From: Pelotomaculum sp.
GTDB lineage: Bacteria; Bacillota; Desulfotomaculia; Desulfotomaculales; Pelotomaculaceae
Direction: 5' to 3'
Assembly: GCA_003489345.1 (NCBI GenBank)
Contig: DNIT01000216.1
Span: 1-13,123 of the forward strand
DNA length: 13,123 nucleotides
In this document: one piece after another, positions 12,699-13,123 of the stretch
How the letters are laid out: every line of letters begins with the position of its first letter
How positions within the stretch are numbered: position 1 is the stretch's first letter
Notes under the pieces: model-generated
The model's database searches: none
What the model saw: only the letters and a program-made list of their open reading frames with translations
Told to the model about the DNA's origin: nothing
Translations under genes and position numbers: made by a program

Positions 12699-13123
12699 GG
12701 TTCGTTCACCCCTTTGCAACATTCGTCTTGTAACGCTTGACTTTCTTTAAGCCGCCCGGCCATCTGACGGCGGGCCCTGGCGAGCCGCCACTTATATGTG
12801 CCTAGCGGCCAGCCTGCCGCAATTGAGGCTTCCCTGTCGGTTAAATCGCAAAAATAGCATAGAACCAAGGCAATTCTCTCCGGCTTGCTTATATCATGCA
12901 AGACGTCTCTTACCGCAATTCTGGTATCAGCCTGTTCAATTTTATCGCCGGGAGCTAATATTTCCATGTCAGATACGGATAAAGCTTTCGACTGACGACG
13001 CCTCCGCCGGTGCGCCGCGTTTAATAAAATCCGGTAAAACCATACGCGAAATTTATTTGGCTCCCTTAGCTGCCCACGAGACTTATACAGATTGACAAAA
13101 GCGTCCTGGGCAGCTTCTTCCGC
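12686..13123 (-). CDS. ECF-family RNA polymerase sigma factor (5' end outside window)
   Basis: The last 145 residues of an ECF sigma factor that runs off the right edge; the start and region 2.1 are missing. What is visible begins in region 2 (AEEAAQDAFVNLYKSR, then FRVWFYRILLNAAHRRRRRQ) and includes region 4 (RDVLHDISKPERIALVLCYF, then REASIAAGWPLGTYKWRLAR). The tail after region 4 is longer than in many ECF factors and ends CCKGVNEPWMK. It is most like the second sigma factor of this window, sharing AEE-x-AQDAF, WF-x-RIL-x-N and AAGW-x-LG. The stop lies inside the start region of the anti-sigma gene that follows. Confidence 0.92.
   Translation of the reverse strand, partial: AEEAAQDAFVNLYKSRGQLREPNKFRVWFYRILLNAAHRRRRRQSKALSVSDMEILAPGDKIEQADTRIAVRDVLHDISKPERIALVLCYFCDLTDREASIAAGWPLGTYKWRLARARRQMAGRLKESQALQDECCKGVNEPWMK

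Overview
The window looks like a Firmicutes chromosome segment, most likely from a spore-forming clostridial lineage such as the Peptococcaceae (Desulfotomaculum/Pelotomaculum type). That placement is inferred from strong AGGAGG-type ribosome binding sites, GTG/TTG starts, DUF4179 anti-sigma factors, a YcdB/YcdC-type secreted protein and an S-layer-homology remnant. No rRNA, tRNA, CRISPR array or intact transposase is visible.

The locus is dominated by transcription-initiation factors. Three ECF sigma/anti-sigma pairs lie on the minus strand, each with the sigma gene first and the membrane anti-sigma gene coupled behind it: 91-1641, 6375-8010 and 11637-13123 (the third sigma gene runs off the right edge). 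The three anti-sigma proteins share the same layout: a short cytosolic segment, one membrane helix, a conserved SGF-x-x-P-x-x-A-(K/R) motif and a long extracytoplasmic part. Divergent from the first pair is a membrane-anchored beta-propeller gene (1920-3311). An ECF-type promoter motif (GGAACC, 16 bp, CGTC) lies upstream of it, so it may be a target of an ECF sigma factor. Convergent with the propeller gene is a 561-residue secreted YcdB/YcdC-like protein (3547-5232).

Interleaved with these is a plus-strand module that is complete once, at 10061-11506. It has a small three-helix membrane protein, a 63-residue protein resembling a sigma region-2 fragment (RsoA / HTH_16 type), a conserved hairpin, a sigma region-4 protein (SigO type) and a small beta-rich protein without a signal peptide. 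This is the plan of a two-subunit (split) sigma factor, as known for SigO-RsoA of Bacillus subtilis. The region-4 gene can be read from its well-placed ATG only if the ribosome or the sequence shifts +1 at a CCC-TAA four codons in. This could be programmed frameshifting, a C-run length variant or a disabled gene.

The same module is present in decayed or rearranged form elsewhere. Positions 5467-6207 hold a region-2 gene tail, the hairpin and a paralogous small beta-rich protein, with the sigma body missing. Positions 8177-8382 hold a frameshifted fragment of the region-4 gene next to an SLH-domain fragment on the other strand. Positions 9505-9818 hold a second copy of the 5467-5606 repeat plus a third, covarying version of the hairpin. 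An AT-rich lipoprotein gene (8524-9195) lies between these remnants. The whole looks like an expanding and decaying family of small sigma-controlled cassettes mixed with ECF signalling operons.
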